From Microcoleus sp. FACHB-831 (GTDB lineage Bacteria; Cyanobacteriota; Cyanobacteriia; Cyanobacteriales; FACHB-T130), in NCBI RefSeq assembly GCF_014695585.1, contig NZ_JACJON010000073.1, forward strand, positions 1-64,000: DNA of 64,000 nucleotides, read 5' to 3'. The position numbers were made by a program, and so were the translations under genes. Under the pieces are notes generated by a model, which worked only from the letters and a program-made list of their open reading frames with translations, was not told where the DNA came from and did no database searches. Position 1 is the stretch's first letter. Each line of letters starts with the position of its first letter. This document shows, piece after piece, positions 33,536 to 42,166 of the stretch.

Positions 33536-34432
33536 TTACTTAATTGCTGGCTCAATTACCCGACCTCGGCGGAGTAAGCGATCGCCCTTAAACAAAGCAG
33601 GAGTTATGGTCACGTAATCTTTAGCGTCGCGATCGATATTTGGCTCAAAGTCAAAATGTTCGCGATCGCTCTGCCCTTCTTCCGGTCGATAAATCTGCAC
33701 GCGAATTCCCTGCTCCATCAAAATTTGTGGCAGAAGTTTAGTCAGCTCCAGCGCCATCTGCGGTCTTTCAAGAAATGACGCACCCGTTAACCTCTGAATA
33801 ACATTCAAGAGTTCTGGAAGTTCTTCTATACCGCTATCTTCGAGCGGCTTTTTCACTTCTTCAGTACGAGCAACTGCAACATCTATTGTATTCAGCGCAT
33901 CGGCTATGTTGTCTAAAAGGACTTTGCTATCAACCCGCACGATAGCTTGCGGTACTTCCACAGCTACAGCAGCAACTGAATTTTTTTCCTCCTCGTCTTT
34001 GTCAAGTTGCAGCGCAACTTCCAGTCCTACAAGCAGAGACATCAGCAATATCGCCATCCAAGCGCCAGAAGTAGTTCTAGACAAAGAGAACAAAGTGCTG
34101 AAGATGCCCGTGCAGATGAGTGCTTGTAGCACTTTCAAAATTAAACTTTTAGCGGAAAACCCTTTAGATCGAGCGGGTATTTGCGTCGTCTCTGGTTGCA
34201 AAACTTGCGTCTCGTTTGCAGCACTCAGGCTAGCGATGGACTGCCGCGTCGCATCCAGGAACAAGGACGCCAGACGTATCTGAGATACATTTAGTTTACC
34301 CGTGTAATTTTTCTCAAGTCCGTCGAGGCGGTTCTGAACTAACTCAACTACTTGATTGAGACTGGTTGCCTTGTCGATTTCTGTCTCAAGTTCGCTCCGT
34401 TCTTTGCCAAAAAGCGTCGATAGTGTTTTCAT
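33536..34432 (-). CDS. Membrane protein partner of the Hsp70-like ATPase, possibly GrpE-like, 298 aa
   Basis: The N-terminal part is a long helical region. Residues 97-117 and 123-143 are membrane segments. The middle contains a helical stretch with a VLLDNIADALNTIDVAVART core. The C-terminal 40 residues (KDYVTITPALFKGDRLLRRG, then VIEPAIK) resemble the beta domain of GrpE, the nucleotide-exchange factor of DnaK. This likeness, and the position 21 bp before the ATPase gene in the same operon, suggest an exchange or regulatory subunit. The likeness is weak, so the GrpE label is tentative. Confidence 0.55.
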   Translation of the reverse strand: MKTLSTLFGKERSELETEIDKATSLNQVVELVQNRLDGLEKNYTGKLNVSQIRLASLFLDATRQSIASLSAANETQVLQPETTQIPARSKGFSAKSLILKVLQALICTGIFSTLFSLSRTTSGAWMAILLMSLLVGLEVALQLDKDEEEKNSVAAVAVEVPQAIVRVDSKVLLDNIADALNTIDVAVARTEEVKKPLEDSGIEELPELLNVIQRLTGASFLERPQMALELTKLLPQILMEQGIRVQIYRPEEGQSDREHFDFEPNIDRDAKDYVTITPALFKGDRLLRRGRVIEPAIK

Positions 34433-34987
34433 CGCTTACCAAGACTTTAGCGTTGCCCAAAAGCAGAATGATTTGTCGTCTTACTCAATTTTCGCCTAAA
34501 TTCTACAGCAAAATTCATGCATCTAGAATAAATGTATGGTCGCGACCATTAAGAAGGTTTTAATTATACATATAATTATGGCGCCGCAGCGCTTTTTTAA
34601 GTTATGTGGGGTTTACGGTAATATGCAAATTTTTCTGCCTTTTTTAATTATAGTAATTGGGTAGCGAATATCTCTATTTGTTGAAGTGTGTAAAACCGTA
34701 CATAAAATATTTTGGTAGTAACTAACAAATAACTTTATTCTACCGCAGGGAACAGTTTAATACCTTGCTCAACAAAAACAAGCGATCGCTTGTTTGCATG
34801 ACCAGAAGTAAAAATCGCTGCTCCACTCGCCGACAGGTTTTGTGTATACCTAATTACAATAAACCCTCATTCCCAACTAACACCTCTGGCAGAACTAATT
34901 TCATACCAAGGTAGTTCTTAAGAACGAGGCAGCGCCAGAGGGATTCCTACAACATAGACAGCAGGCACTTCTTACAAAAACCTAGCT
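34433..34987. other. Intergenic region, 555 bp
   Basis: This divergent gap lies between the GrpE-like gene and the small membrane-protein gene. It is AT-rich (34570-34740) and contains the palindrome GTTCTTAAGAAC at 34914-34925. No gene is supported. Confidence 0.5.
34914..34925. promoter_or_regulatory. Perfect 12-bp palindrome upstream of the carotenoid-linked operon
   Basis: GTTCTTAAGAAC lies 62 nt before the start of the small membrane-protein gene. Position and symmetry fit an operator, but no regulator is known for it. Confidence 0.35.
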
Positions 34988-35188
34988 ATGACATCCAAAG
35001 AAACCACAGAAACGCCAAATAAAAAATCAGAAGACAAAAATTCTGAGCCAATTACGCAGGTACAACGGGATAGTGTAATTACCCGTGAAGACTTGCCAGC
35101 TAAGCCATTTCGCATCGGTGTCACCCTAGTAACACTAGGGGCACTACTGCTTTTTTTTGCTTTTTACTTCGGCATCATCAACGTCTAA
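34988..35188 (+). CDS. Small single-helix membrane protein, 66 aa
   Basis: The N-terminal 40 residues are polar (KKSEDKNSEPITQVQRDSV). One membrane helix follows (IGVTLVTLGALLLFFAFYFG) and the protein ends GIINV. The VQRDS motif before the helix and the general plan match the 58-residue protein at 17562-17738. It lies 16 nt upstream of the lycopene-cyclase-type gene, so the two are probably co-transcribed and could interact in the membrane. Function unknown. Confidence 0.65.
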   Translation: MTSKETTETPNKKSEDKNSEPITQVQRDSVITREDLPAKPFRIGVTLVTLGALLLFFAFYFGIINV

Positions 35189-35204
35189 AGTATTGCTAGC
35201 GAAC

Positions 35205-35939
35205 ATGAGTTATTCCGCGTTTCACCTTATTTTTATAATACCTCCCATACTCCTACTAGCATGGTTTCAGCGACAACCTCTAGCTGGTATCGGAGGAATT
35301 AGAGCATGGATGGGTCTGCCGTTAATTGCCGTTGTGGCGTTTGTTTATACGACACCTTGGGACAACTATTTGGTTTGGCGCGAAGTGTGGAATTATGGCG
35401 CTGGGCGTGTGGTGGGTACGATTGGCTACGTGCCAGTTGAAGAATATTTGTTCTTCCTACTTCAGCCACTTTTAACAGGTCTTTGGCTCTACTGGCTGTT
35501 TCCTCGCGCAAGCGAACCAATGGAACAGGAAGATAACGTTTGGCTGCGAATAATTGGTTTTATTTTATGGGCAGGTTTAAGCATTGCCGGAGGCTTGATG
35601 CTGCAATGGGATAAAACTGTTTATCTTGGGCTAATCTTGGTTTGGGCAAGCCCAATTTTAGCTCTACAGTGGGCAATTGGTGCAAATCAAATTTGGGCTA
35701 CAAGATACACTTGGCTGATGGGCACTCTGATACCTACGATTTATTTGTGGATTGCCGATCGCATCGCTATAGGGCAGGGTATTTGGAGTATTTCTGAAAC
35801 ATACAGCACTGGATTTAAGGTGTTAGGTTTGCCTATTGAAGAGGCAATATTCTTTTTAGTCACTAACCTGCTAGTAGTTCAGGGACTCTTGCTGCTGCTA
35901 ATACTAGGAAATGCGCGATCGCCAGTACAACAAACTTAA
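35205..35939 (+). CDS. CrtYc/CrtYd-type lycopene cyclase (fused two-repeat form), 244 aa
   Basis: The protein has six to seven membrane segments made of two lycopene-cyclase-domain repeats. The first has TTPWDNYLVWREVWNYG and VPVEEYLFFLLQPLL. The second has ADRIAIGQGIWSI and LPIEEAIFFLVTNLL. The P(V/I)EE motifs are the catalytic acidic signature of CrtYc/CrtYd. Such enzymes form beta-ionone rings on lycopene in actinobacteria, archaea and fungi, whereas cyanobacteria usually use CrtL or CruA. The product here is unproven, and a related carotenoid or retinal-linked ring reaction is possible. ATG 35205 is chosen; an upstream TTG frame overlaps the small gene. Confidence 0.75.
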   Translation: MSYSAFHLIFIIPPILLLAWFQRQPLAGIGGIRAWMGLPLIAVVAFVYTTPWDNYLVWREVWNYGAGRVVGTIGYVPVEEYLFFLLQPLLTGLWLYWLFPRASEPMEQEDNVWLRIIGFILWAGLSIAGGLMLQWDKTVYLGLILVWASPILALQWAIGANQIWATRYTWLMGTLIPTIYLWIADRIAIGQGIWSISETYSTGFKVLGLPIEEAIFFLVTNLLVVQGLLLLLILGNARSPVQQT

Positions 35940-35991
35940 TTTAAACGGTTGCTAACTATCTGCAACATAATTTTTTTGTAGGAGAACGGGA

Positions 35992-37452
35992 ATGGCTGTT
36001 AAAGAATTTTTAGAAAAGATTTCTGATACTGTTTGGGAAATTCCTGTTTCCTACAAAGAGGGGATGCGCGTTCCCGCTCGGATTTATGGCACAGAAAAGT
36101 TAATTCAAGATTTGGACGAAGCTGTTTACGATCAAATTACCAACGTCGCCACGCTTCCAGGAATAACGAAGTACGCTTTATGTATGCCTGACGGACACTT
36201 TGGGTATGGTTTTCCCATTGGTGGCGTAGCGGCGATGGATGTGGAGAAGGGAGGCGTTATCTCCCCTGGCGGTATCGGTTTTGATATCAATTGTGGAATG
36301 CGATTGGTAACAACAAACCTCACCTACCATGAAGTCAAACCTTACATCAAAAAGCTGGTAGATAGGCTGTATGAAAGAGTTCCGGCTGGAGTGGGAAGCA
36401 CTGGTTTTGTGAAGCTTTCGCGGAAGGACTTTCGCAACGTTGTAGAGCAAGGCGCTCAGTGGTGCGTTGAAAATGGCTATGGGTGGGAAGAAGATTTGGA
36501 ACTGATGGAAGAAAACGGCTGCATTAAGGGTGCCGATTCTGCAAAAATCAGTGAAAAAGCCATCGATCGCGGTTTTAACCAAATCGGAACTTTAGGTTCT
36601 GGAAACCATTATTTAGAAATTCAAGTTGCGCGAAAACAAAACATTTTCGATCCTGAGTTAGCCAAGACTTTAGGAATTACCATGCCGGATCAGGTGGTGG
36701 TGATGTTCCACTGTGGAAGTCGCGGATTTGGTCATCAAGTGGCGACTGACTACCTGCAAAATTTCCTAAAAGTGATGGAGAGTAAGTATGGAATTAAAAT
36801 TCTGGATCGAGAGTTAGCTTGTGCGCCTTTTGATTCTCCTCAAGGTCAGGCTTATTATGCTGCGATGAAGTGCGGCATTAATATGTCTTATGCCAATCGC
36901 CAGGTTATTTTGCATCGCATACGCGAAGTATTCTCTGAAGTATTGGAACGCTCTGTTGAAGATCTCGGCATGCATATGGTGTATGACGTAGCGCACAATA
37001 CGGCAAAACTAGAGCGCCATATGGTGGATGGAAAAGAGCGATCGCTCCTCGTACATCGTAAAGGCGCAACGAGGGCTTTTGGGCCAGGAATGGCTGATGT
37101 TCCAGAAAGATATAAGAGCATCGGTCAACCAGTTATTATTGGCGGCAGTATGGAGACAGGATCGTATTTATTAGTTGGCGTCCCTACTGGCGATCAAACT
37201 TTCTTCAGCACTGCTCATGGAAGCGGAAGAACCATGAGTCGCACCAAAGCGCGAAAAACATGGCGCGGAGATACACTCCTAAAAGATATGCAAAATAAGG
37301 GCATTTATGTCCGCAGTACCTCAATGTCTGGACTAGCAGAAGAAGCGGGTGCAGCTTACAAAGATATCGATGATGTTATCGAAGCGGCTGAGTTAGCTGG
37401 AATTAGTAAAAAGGTTGTGCGGTTAACTCCTATTGGAAACATCAAGGGATAG
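35992..37452 (+). CDS. rtcB: RNA-splicing/repair ligase RtcB, 486 aa
   Basis: RtcB joins RNA 2',3'-cyclic phosphate or 3'-phosphate ends to 5'-OH ends with GTP and two metal ions, usually Mn2+. Visible motifs are GGIGFDINCGMRL with the metal-binding Asp and Cys, GSGNHYLEIQ and FHCGSRGFGHQ with metal His residues, and FFSTAHGSGRTMSR with the His that carries GMP. The length is normal for the bacterial family. It is followed 3 nt later by a COG0523 GTPase and so shares an operon with it. Archease (18409) and RtcA (16116) are encoded in the same window. Confidence 0.96.
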   Translation: MAVKEFLEKISDTVWEIPVSYKEGMRVPARIYGTEKLIQDLDEAVYDQITNVATLPGITKYALCMPDGHFGYGFPIGGVAAMDVEKGGVISPGGIGFDINCGMRLVTTNLTYHEVKPYIKKLVDRLYERVPAGVGSTGFVKLSRKDFRNVVEQGAQWCVENGYGWEEDLELMEENGCIKGADSAKISEKAIDRGFNQIGTLGSGNHYLEIQVARKQNIFDPELAKTLGITMPDQVVVMFHCGSRGFGHQVATDYLQNFLKVMESKYGIKILDRELACAPFDSPQGQAYYAAMKCGINMSYANRQVILHRIREVFSEVLERSVEDLGMHMVYDVAHNTAKLERHMVDGKERSLLVHRKGATRAFGPGMADVPERYKSIGQPVIIGGSMETGSYLLVGVPTGDQTFFSTAHGSGRTMSRTKARKTWRGDTLLKDMQNKGIYVRSTSMSGLAEEAGAAYKDIDDVIEAAELAGISKKVVRLTPIGNIKG

Positions 37453-37455
37453 TTT

Positions 37456-38340
37456 ATGCAAATACGCACGCCGCTAACAGTTATTACCGGGCCATTAGGA
37501 AGTGGAAAAACTACTCTGCTTCGTCACATCCTCGACACTTATTCTAAAAAAATCGCCATTTTGATGAATGAATTTGGCGAGATTGCAATTGATGCCAAAA
37601 TTATTGCTGGAAAAAATGTCGAGATGGCGGATCTTGGCGGCGGCTGCGTTTGCTGTTCGCTTCTAGGTGAATTTGAAGCTGCTGTTAATGAAATTATTGA
37701 TACCGTTGACCCTGATATTATTGTAGTGGAGACAACAGGAGTAGCGGAGCCTGATGCTCTTGTTTTTGATATTCAAGAAAGTTTAACAACAGTGCGACTC
37801 GATGGGGTTGTCACGGTTATCGATGCAGATGCAATGATAAAATATCCCAGTGTCGGTCACACAAGTCGGATTCAAATTAAAGCAGCAGATACGATACTTT
37901 TGAATAAAGTCGATCTGGTGTCTGAAAGCGAGTTAAAAGCAATAGAAGAGAAGTTACGCTCTTTTAATGAAGTCGCTTCAATTATTCGCACCTCTCGCGG
38001 TAAGGTAGATCCAGATTTGCTTTTTGGTATTGGTCGAGAGCGAGTGCAACCGCAACCCCATCACGTTCACCAACCCGAATTTGAATCTTTTAGCACTACC
38101 AGTACGGCTACTTTCAATCGCCAGCGGTTTGAGGAATTTGCTGACAGCCTTGGAGCAGATGTTTATCGGGCTAAAGGTTTTATAAGATTTCCAGAAGGAA
38201 TTTATCTGTTTAATTTTGTGGCTGGGCGTTGGGATATGGAGCCATTTGAACAAGAAGCGACCCAGTTGGTTTTTATTGGCAAACTGGTAAGCGAGAGAAA
38301 AGAAGAAATTATCGCTCGATTAAAATTGTGCGAGCAATAG
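37456..38340 (+). CDS. CobW/COG0523 metal-chaperone GTPase, 294 aa
   Basis: Walker A (VITGPLGSGKTTLLRHIL), the CXCC metal site (LGGGCVCCSLLG), the switch region ETTGVAEPDALV and the NKVD guanine motif are all present. A C-terminal CobW_C domain ends the protein. It has His-rich residues near 200 (QPQPHHVHQPEF) that may bind metal. COG0523 GTPases load zinc, cobalt, nickel or manganese into client proteins. Its gene starts 3 nt after rtcB, so RtcB, a metal-dependent ligase, is a natural candidate client. That link is inference. Confidence 0.88.
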   Translation: MQIRTPLTVITGPLGSGKTTLLRHILDTYSKKIAILMNEFGEIAIDAKIIAGKNVEMADLGGGCVCCSLLGEFEAAVNEIIDTVDPDIIVVETTGVAEPDALVFDIQESLTTVRLDGVVTVIDADAMIKYPSVGHTSRIQIKAADTILLNKVDLVSESELKAIEEKLRSFNEVASIIRTSRGKVDPDLLFGIGRERVQPQPHHVHQPEFESFSTTSTATFNRQRFEEFADSLGADVYRAKGFIRFPEGIYLFNFVAGRWDMEPFEQEATQLVFIGKLVSERKEEIIARLKLCEQ

Positions 38341-38918
38341 TTGAGTGAAGATACCTTTAACTCCCCTTAAAAATAGCAGGGCTATTTCTTGCGACAAGCC
38401 ATAATATTTTGTCAATATATAGCCGAAAAAAGTGCGTGCATACAAACCATTTTAGCGGTCTTTTCGCACCTATAAAAGGTAGATTTAAAAGTCCGTCCGA
38501 TTTGCCGTCGGTTAGAAAGTCGAGTACGAGCGAACCTCTTCCTCTGTATGTTGGTTTATTAGTGACAAAGCTAAAAGCAAGGCTCAAGAAAGCGCGCACC
38601 GTCCGATTTACACGGTCAATGCAGTCATAGTATTAAACCAATTTCGCTACTGTTCAGCCCAGCTAGAGCAACAGCCATTGTGCAGTCGCAGAGGGTAACT
38701 TCAAAGACAGCGGAGGCGATCGCGTCGCGCCAACTCTTAATGGTAAAGTTTAACTAATATGCTGGTGATCCAAGCCTCTCTTTAGTAGCTGTAGCCTTGA
38801 CTTTTAGTAATCTGGGGGTTTCTAGGCGTTGGTAATTAGAGATTGTCTTGTCAGCAATAACTTATTCTAAATATTGAACGCCTGTTTGAAGAAATAACAG
38901 GCACAAAAGCTTAACTCG
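38341..38918. other. Intergenic region, 578 bp
   Basis: A plus-strand frame at 38409-38630 and a minus-strand frame opposite it show no ordered features, so no gene is called. The last 150 bp probably carry the promoter of the sulfotransferase-ABC-PAP2 operon. Confidence 0.5.
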
Positions 38919-40283
38919 ATGAAAAAAATAGATTTAGTTTTTAGAACAGTTGGAGAAAGAACATCCAAAATTGCCTTAGAGCTGGCTATCAAGAATATTC
39001 AGCCTGCTCAAGTGCATATTTTTGAAAATGTTAAGCCTTTTTCCCTAGCTGTTCAGCAAATGCTCAAGATTGACTATGCTTGCGATTTTGTTGTATTCAT
39101 GGATGCCGATTGCTTGATTATGGAGGATATGACGTTTTTCCTCCAAGGAAATACCCTACCTTATATAGATTGTTACGTCCGGGATAAATTTCGAGGGCAG
39201 ATACATTGCGGCGTACACATCGTAAGAATAGATGTCGTACAAGCAATGAAAAAAGTACAAGAGCCGACCGACGATCCTAAATATGTGCTAAGACCTGAAT
39301 CTAGAATTAGGGATTTGGCTATGAGCCAACTTAACTTAGATAAAGTTTTTAAGTCGTTTAAAATTTTCCATGACTTCTGCCAATTCTACAGAGATGTTTT
39401 TGTTAAATATGCCTTAAGGGAGTTAAGAAGTCGCACTGATTATCATCAAGCTAAATTAAAAGCCTATCAAGAAACTTGGGAAATGCAAGACGACGATTTA
39501 GATTTTAAAGTAGCTAACTATGCAGTTGCCTACGCCAGAGACCAACTACCGTTCGCAGCCTCCGTGCAAGAAATGGCGAAATTTATTGAATATTTACCTA
39601 ATATTGCTAGCATCGAACTTGTTAAACGAGGAATTCCTGAAAAAGAGCCTTTAACTTTACAAGAGGTAGAAGAGTTATCAGCAAGTCTAAATATTAAAAA
39701 GCCGTTCGACACTAATAAAAGGAAAATTTTTGGTATTGGGTTGAGCGGAACTGGAAATGAAAGCTTAACCCTAGCAGTCAATATGCTGGGTTTCAATGTA
39801 GCAAGCGCACCCGACGACGAAGTAACTTTGAAAGAATTGATAGCAGGTAACTATGGCTTGACTATTTTAAAAGAATTTGATGGAATAACGGATATAACTG
39901 TTGCACCATTTTATGCTCAGTTAGATGAACTTTTTCCAGACAGTAAGTTTATCCTAACTATACGCGATAAAGAATCCTGGCTCAAAGCTGTAGAAGCACA
40001 ATTCGGGCAACCTGTATTTGAAGGTTTACCCAGTAATGAAAATACAATGCTACTCAGAAAAAGGCTTCGTACTGCTGTTTATGGTACTTATAATTTTGAT
40101 AAAGAACAATTTTCTTACGTTTACGACCTGCACTATAAAAATGTTGTTGAATATTTTACATACCGTCCCGAATCTCTGCTAATACTTAATATTTATGCTG
40201 GAGAAGGCTGGGAAAAGTTATGCACGTTTTTAAAATCGCCTAGTTTAGATAAACCATTCCCGTTCATGAATAAGAGGAATTAG
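38919..40283 (+). CDS. Two-domain glycosyltransferase-like / sulfotransferase-like protein, 454 aa
   Basis: The N-terminal half is GT-A-like, with a metal-binding DxD in FVVFMDADCLIME. The C-terminal half begins around residue 265 with KIFGIGLSGTGNESLTLAV, the PAPS-binding loop of sulfotransferases, and continues with FPDSKFILTIRDKESWL, the 3'-phosphate-binding region. Together it could glycosylate and sulfate the same surface polymer or lipid, although the substrates are not shown. The usual GLSKTGTTS loop has GLSGTGNES here, so the key Lys of the loop is Gly, and sulfotransferase activity is uncertain. It starts the operon; the ABC gene follows 2 nt after its stop. Confidence 0.65.
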   Translation: MKKIDLVFRTVGERTSKIALELAIKNIQPAQVHIFENVKPFSLAVQQMLKIDYACDFVVFMDADCLIMEDMTFFLQGNTLPYIDCYVRDKFRGQIHCGVHIVRIDVVQAMKKVQEPTDDPKYVLRPESRIRDLAMSQLNLDKVFKSFKIFHDFCQFYRDVFVKYALRELRSRTDYHQAKLKAYQETWEMQDDDLDFKVANYAVAYARDQLPFAASVQEMAKFIEYLPNIASIELVKRGIPEKEPLTLQEVEELSASLNIKKPFDTNKRKIFGIGLSGTGNESLTLAVNMLGFNVASAPDDEVTLKELIAGNYGLTILKEFDGITDITVAPFYAQLDELFPDSKFILTIRDKESWLKAVEAQFGQPVFEGLPSNENTMLLRKRLRTAVYGTYNFDKEQFSYVYDLHYKNVVEYFTYRPESLLILNIYAGEGWEKLCTFLKSPSLDKPFPFMNKRN

Positions 40284-40285
40284 AA

Positions 40286-42142
40286 GTGAAAGCAGATTTA
40301 GTTCTTAAGGTTGCTACAAACGATCCTGGTAAACTGCCGGAAAGAGTCTCGGTTAAAATACTATTGCAGCGTCTTTTTACTTATATTGGGCGCAACAAGT
40401 CACCGTTAATAGTGGCTTTGATAATGGTTCTTGGGCTTTCGTTCCTTCAGATTCTTATTCCCCAGATTACGCGCTATGCAATTGATTTTGTCATTCCTGA
40501 AAAAAGATTTGATTTATTGCCTTGGGTAGCTGGAGCAATTTTATTGATTTCGCTGCTGGTTGGCATTCTCAACTTCTTCCGCAGTTACATGATGTCGGTT
40601 TTTGGTCAGAGGACAATTGACAACCTCAGAAACGACCTTTACAAACACCTCCAAAAGCTTTCAATCAGCTTTTTCAATAACCAGCGGACGGGAGATTTGA
40701 TGACGCGGTTATCTCAAAACGTAAATACGATTGGGAATTTAGTTACCGCTGACATTGCTGATATTTTGGCTGATAGTTTCACATTTGTAGCGATCGCTGC
40801 TTATCTTCTCAGTGCAGATTGGCAACTGACGGTGCTTCTGCTAATAACTTGGCCTCTGATAGTTTACCTTACCCAGGTTTTTGGCAAATCTATGCGAGGC
40901 GCTTACTGGGATGTTCAACTACAAGCCGCCGCTGTCAACGATAGTCTCCAAGATACGATAACTAATATCAATATAATTAAGTCTTTTGGCAATGAAAATT
41001 ATGAAATAGATCGTTTTTCACAGCAGAGTCGTAACTATATGGATGCTAACATTCGTGCTGTGCGTCTTTGGTCGATTTTCTTTCCTCTCATTGACATATT
41101 AAACAACCTCAGTAGCGTTATTGTGCTTGTGTTCGGTTCGTGGGAAGTGATGGTTGGTCGGTTGACTATCGGTGAATTAGCAGCTTTTTTGGCCTATATC
41201 AATCAAATGAATCAACCGATCAGGCGTTTTAGTAAAGTGATTAATTTACTTCAAAGAGTTGTTGTTGCATTAGATAGGATTTTTGAAATACTTGATACCA
41301 AACCAGAGGTGATTGAGAAAGAAGATGCAGTTAATCTGACATCTGTGAAGGGTAGCATTAGATTTGAAGATGTTGAGTTCGCCTACAGGGATGGTGAGAC
41401 TATTCTCCGTAACTTTAACTTGGAAATTAAACCAGGAATGACAGTTGCTTTAGTTGGTTCCTCCGGTGCAGGAAAAAGCACTGTTACTAAATTAGCTGCT
41501 CGTTTTTACGATCCTCAAAAAGGCAGCGTTTTTATTGATGAATGCGATCTAAGAGATGTGAGTTTAGAGTCGCTGCGATCGCACATGGGAATTGTTTCTC
41601 AAGAAACTTTACTTCTATACGGCACGGTGCGCGATAATATTGCCTATGGAAAGTTAGACGCTACAGATAGAGAGATTGAAGACGCAGCGAAAGCAGCCAA
41701 TGCTCATGAGTTTATTATGAGCTTTCCTGATGGTTATAACTCACTAATAGGCGAGCGCGGTGTAAATTTATCAGGAGGACAGAAGCAGCGTTTAGCTATT
41801 GCTAGAGTTCTGCTTAAAAAGCCTCGCATTATTGTGCTTGATGAAGCAACTTCGGCATTAGATACTGAGTCGGAACATCTAATTCAAGCATCTTTGTCAG
41901 AGTTGTTTAAAGGTCGTACTACTTTAGCGATCGCTCATCGACTTTCAACCATCCAGAAGGCAGATACGATCGTTGTGATGGAAGGAGGTAGCATCTTAGA
42001 AACTGGCACTCATTCTGAATTACTCTCTAAAGGTGGAAGATATGCCCATCTACATGACATACAATTTTCACAGCAATACAGCGTGTCAAATCGCTCGGAG
42101 ATTCAACTAGAAAAACTTGAATCTCCAACAGTAGTAATGTAA
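40286..42142 (+). CDS. ABC exporter (MsbA-like half transporter), 618 aa
   Basis: The N-terminal 330 residues contain six membrane segments. The ATPase follows with Walker A ALVGSSGAGKSTVTKL, Q-loop GIVSQETLLLYG, signature NLSGGQKQRLA, Walker B IIVLDEATSALD and H-loop AIAHRLS. It works as a dimer exporting lipid, glycolipid or peptide. The start is GTG 40286 with an AAGAGGAA site. Its place between the glycosyl/sulfotransferase gene and a PAP2 phosphatase gene suggests export of a lipid-linked, modified glycan, with the lipid phosphate later removed. That is inference. Confidence 0.88.
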   Translation: MKADLVLKVATNDPGKLPERVSVKILLQRLFTYIGRNKSPLIVALIMVLGLSFLQILIPQITRYAIDFVIPEKRFDLLPWVAGAILLISLLVGILNFFRSYMMSVFGQRTIDNLRNDLYKHLQKLSISFFNNQRTGDLMTRLSQNVNTIGNLVTADIADILADSFTFVAIAAYLLSADWQLTVLLLITWPLIVYLTQVFGKSMRGAYWDVQLQAAAVNDSLQDTITNINIIKSFGNENYEIDRFSQQSRNYMDANIRAVRLWSIFFPLIDILNNLSSVIVLVFGSWEVMVGRLTIGELAAFLAYINQMNQPIRRFSKVINLLQRVVVALDRIFEILDTKPEVIEKEDAVNLTSVKGSIRFEDVEFAYRDGETILRNFNLEIKPGMTVALVGSSGAGKSTVTKLAARFYDPQKGSVFIDECDLRDVSLESLRSHMGIVSQETLLLYGTVRDNIAYGKLDATDREIEDAAKAANAHEFIMSFPDGYNSLIGERGVNLSGGQKQRLAIARVLLKKPRIIVLDEATSALDTESEHLIQASLSELFKGRTTLAIAHRLSTIQKADTIVVMEGGSILETGTHSELLSKGGRYAHLHDIQFSQQYSVSNRSEIQLEKLESPTVVM

Positions 42143-42166
42143 TCAATTTATTGATAGCTTTTGCAA

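Noticed and set aside
38409-38630. 73-codon plus-strand frame
   Set aside because: It is rich in Lys, Arg and Ser without domain pattern, and is matched by an equally open opposite frame.
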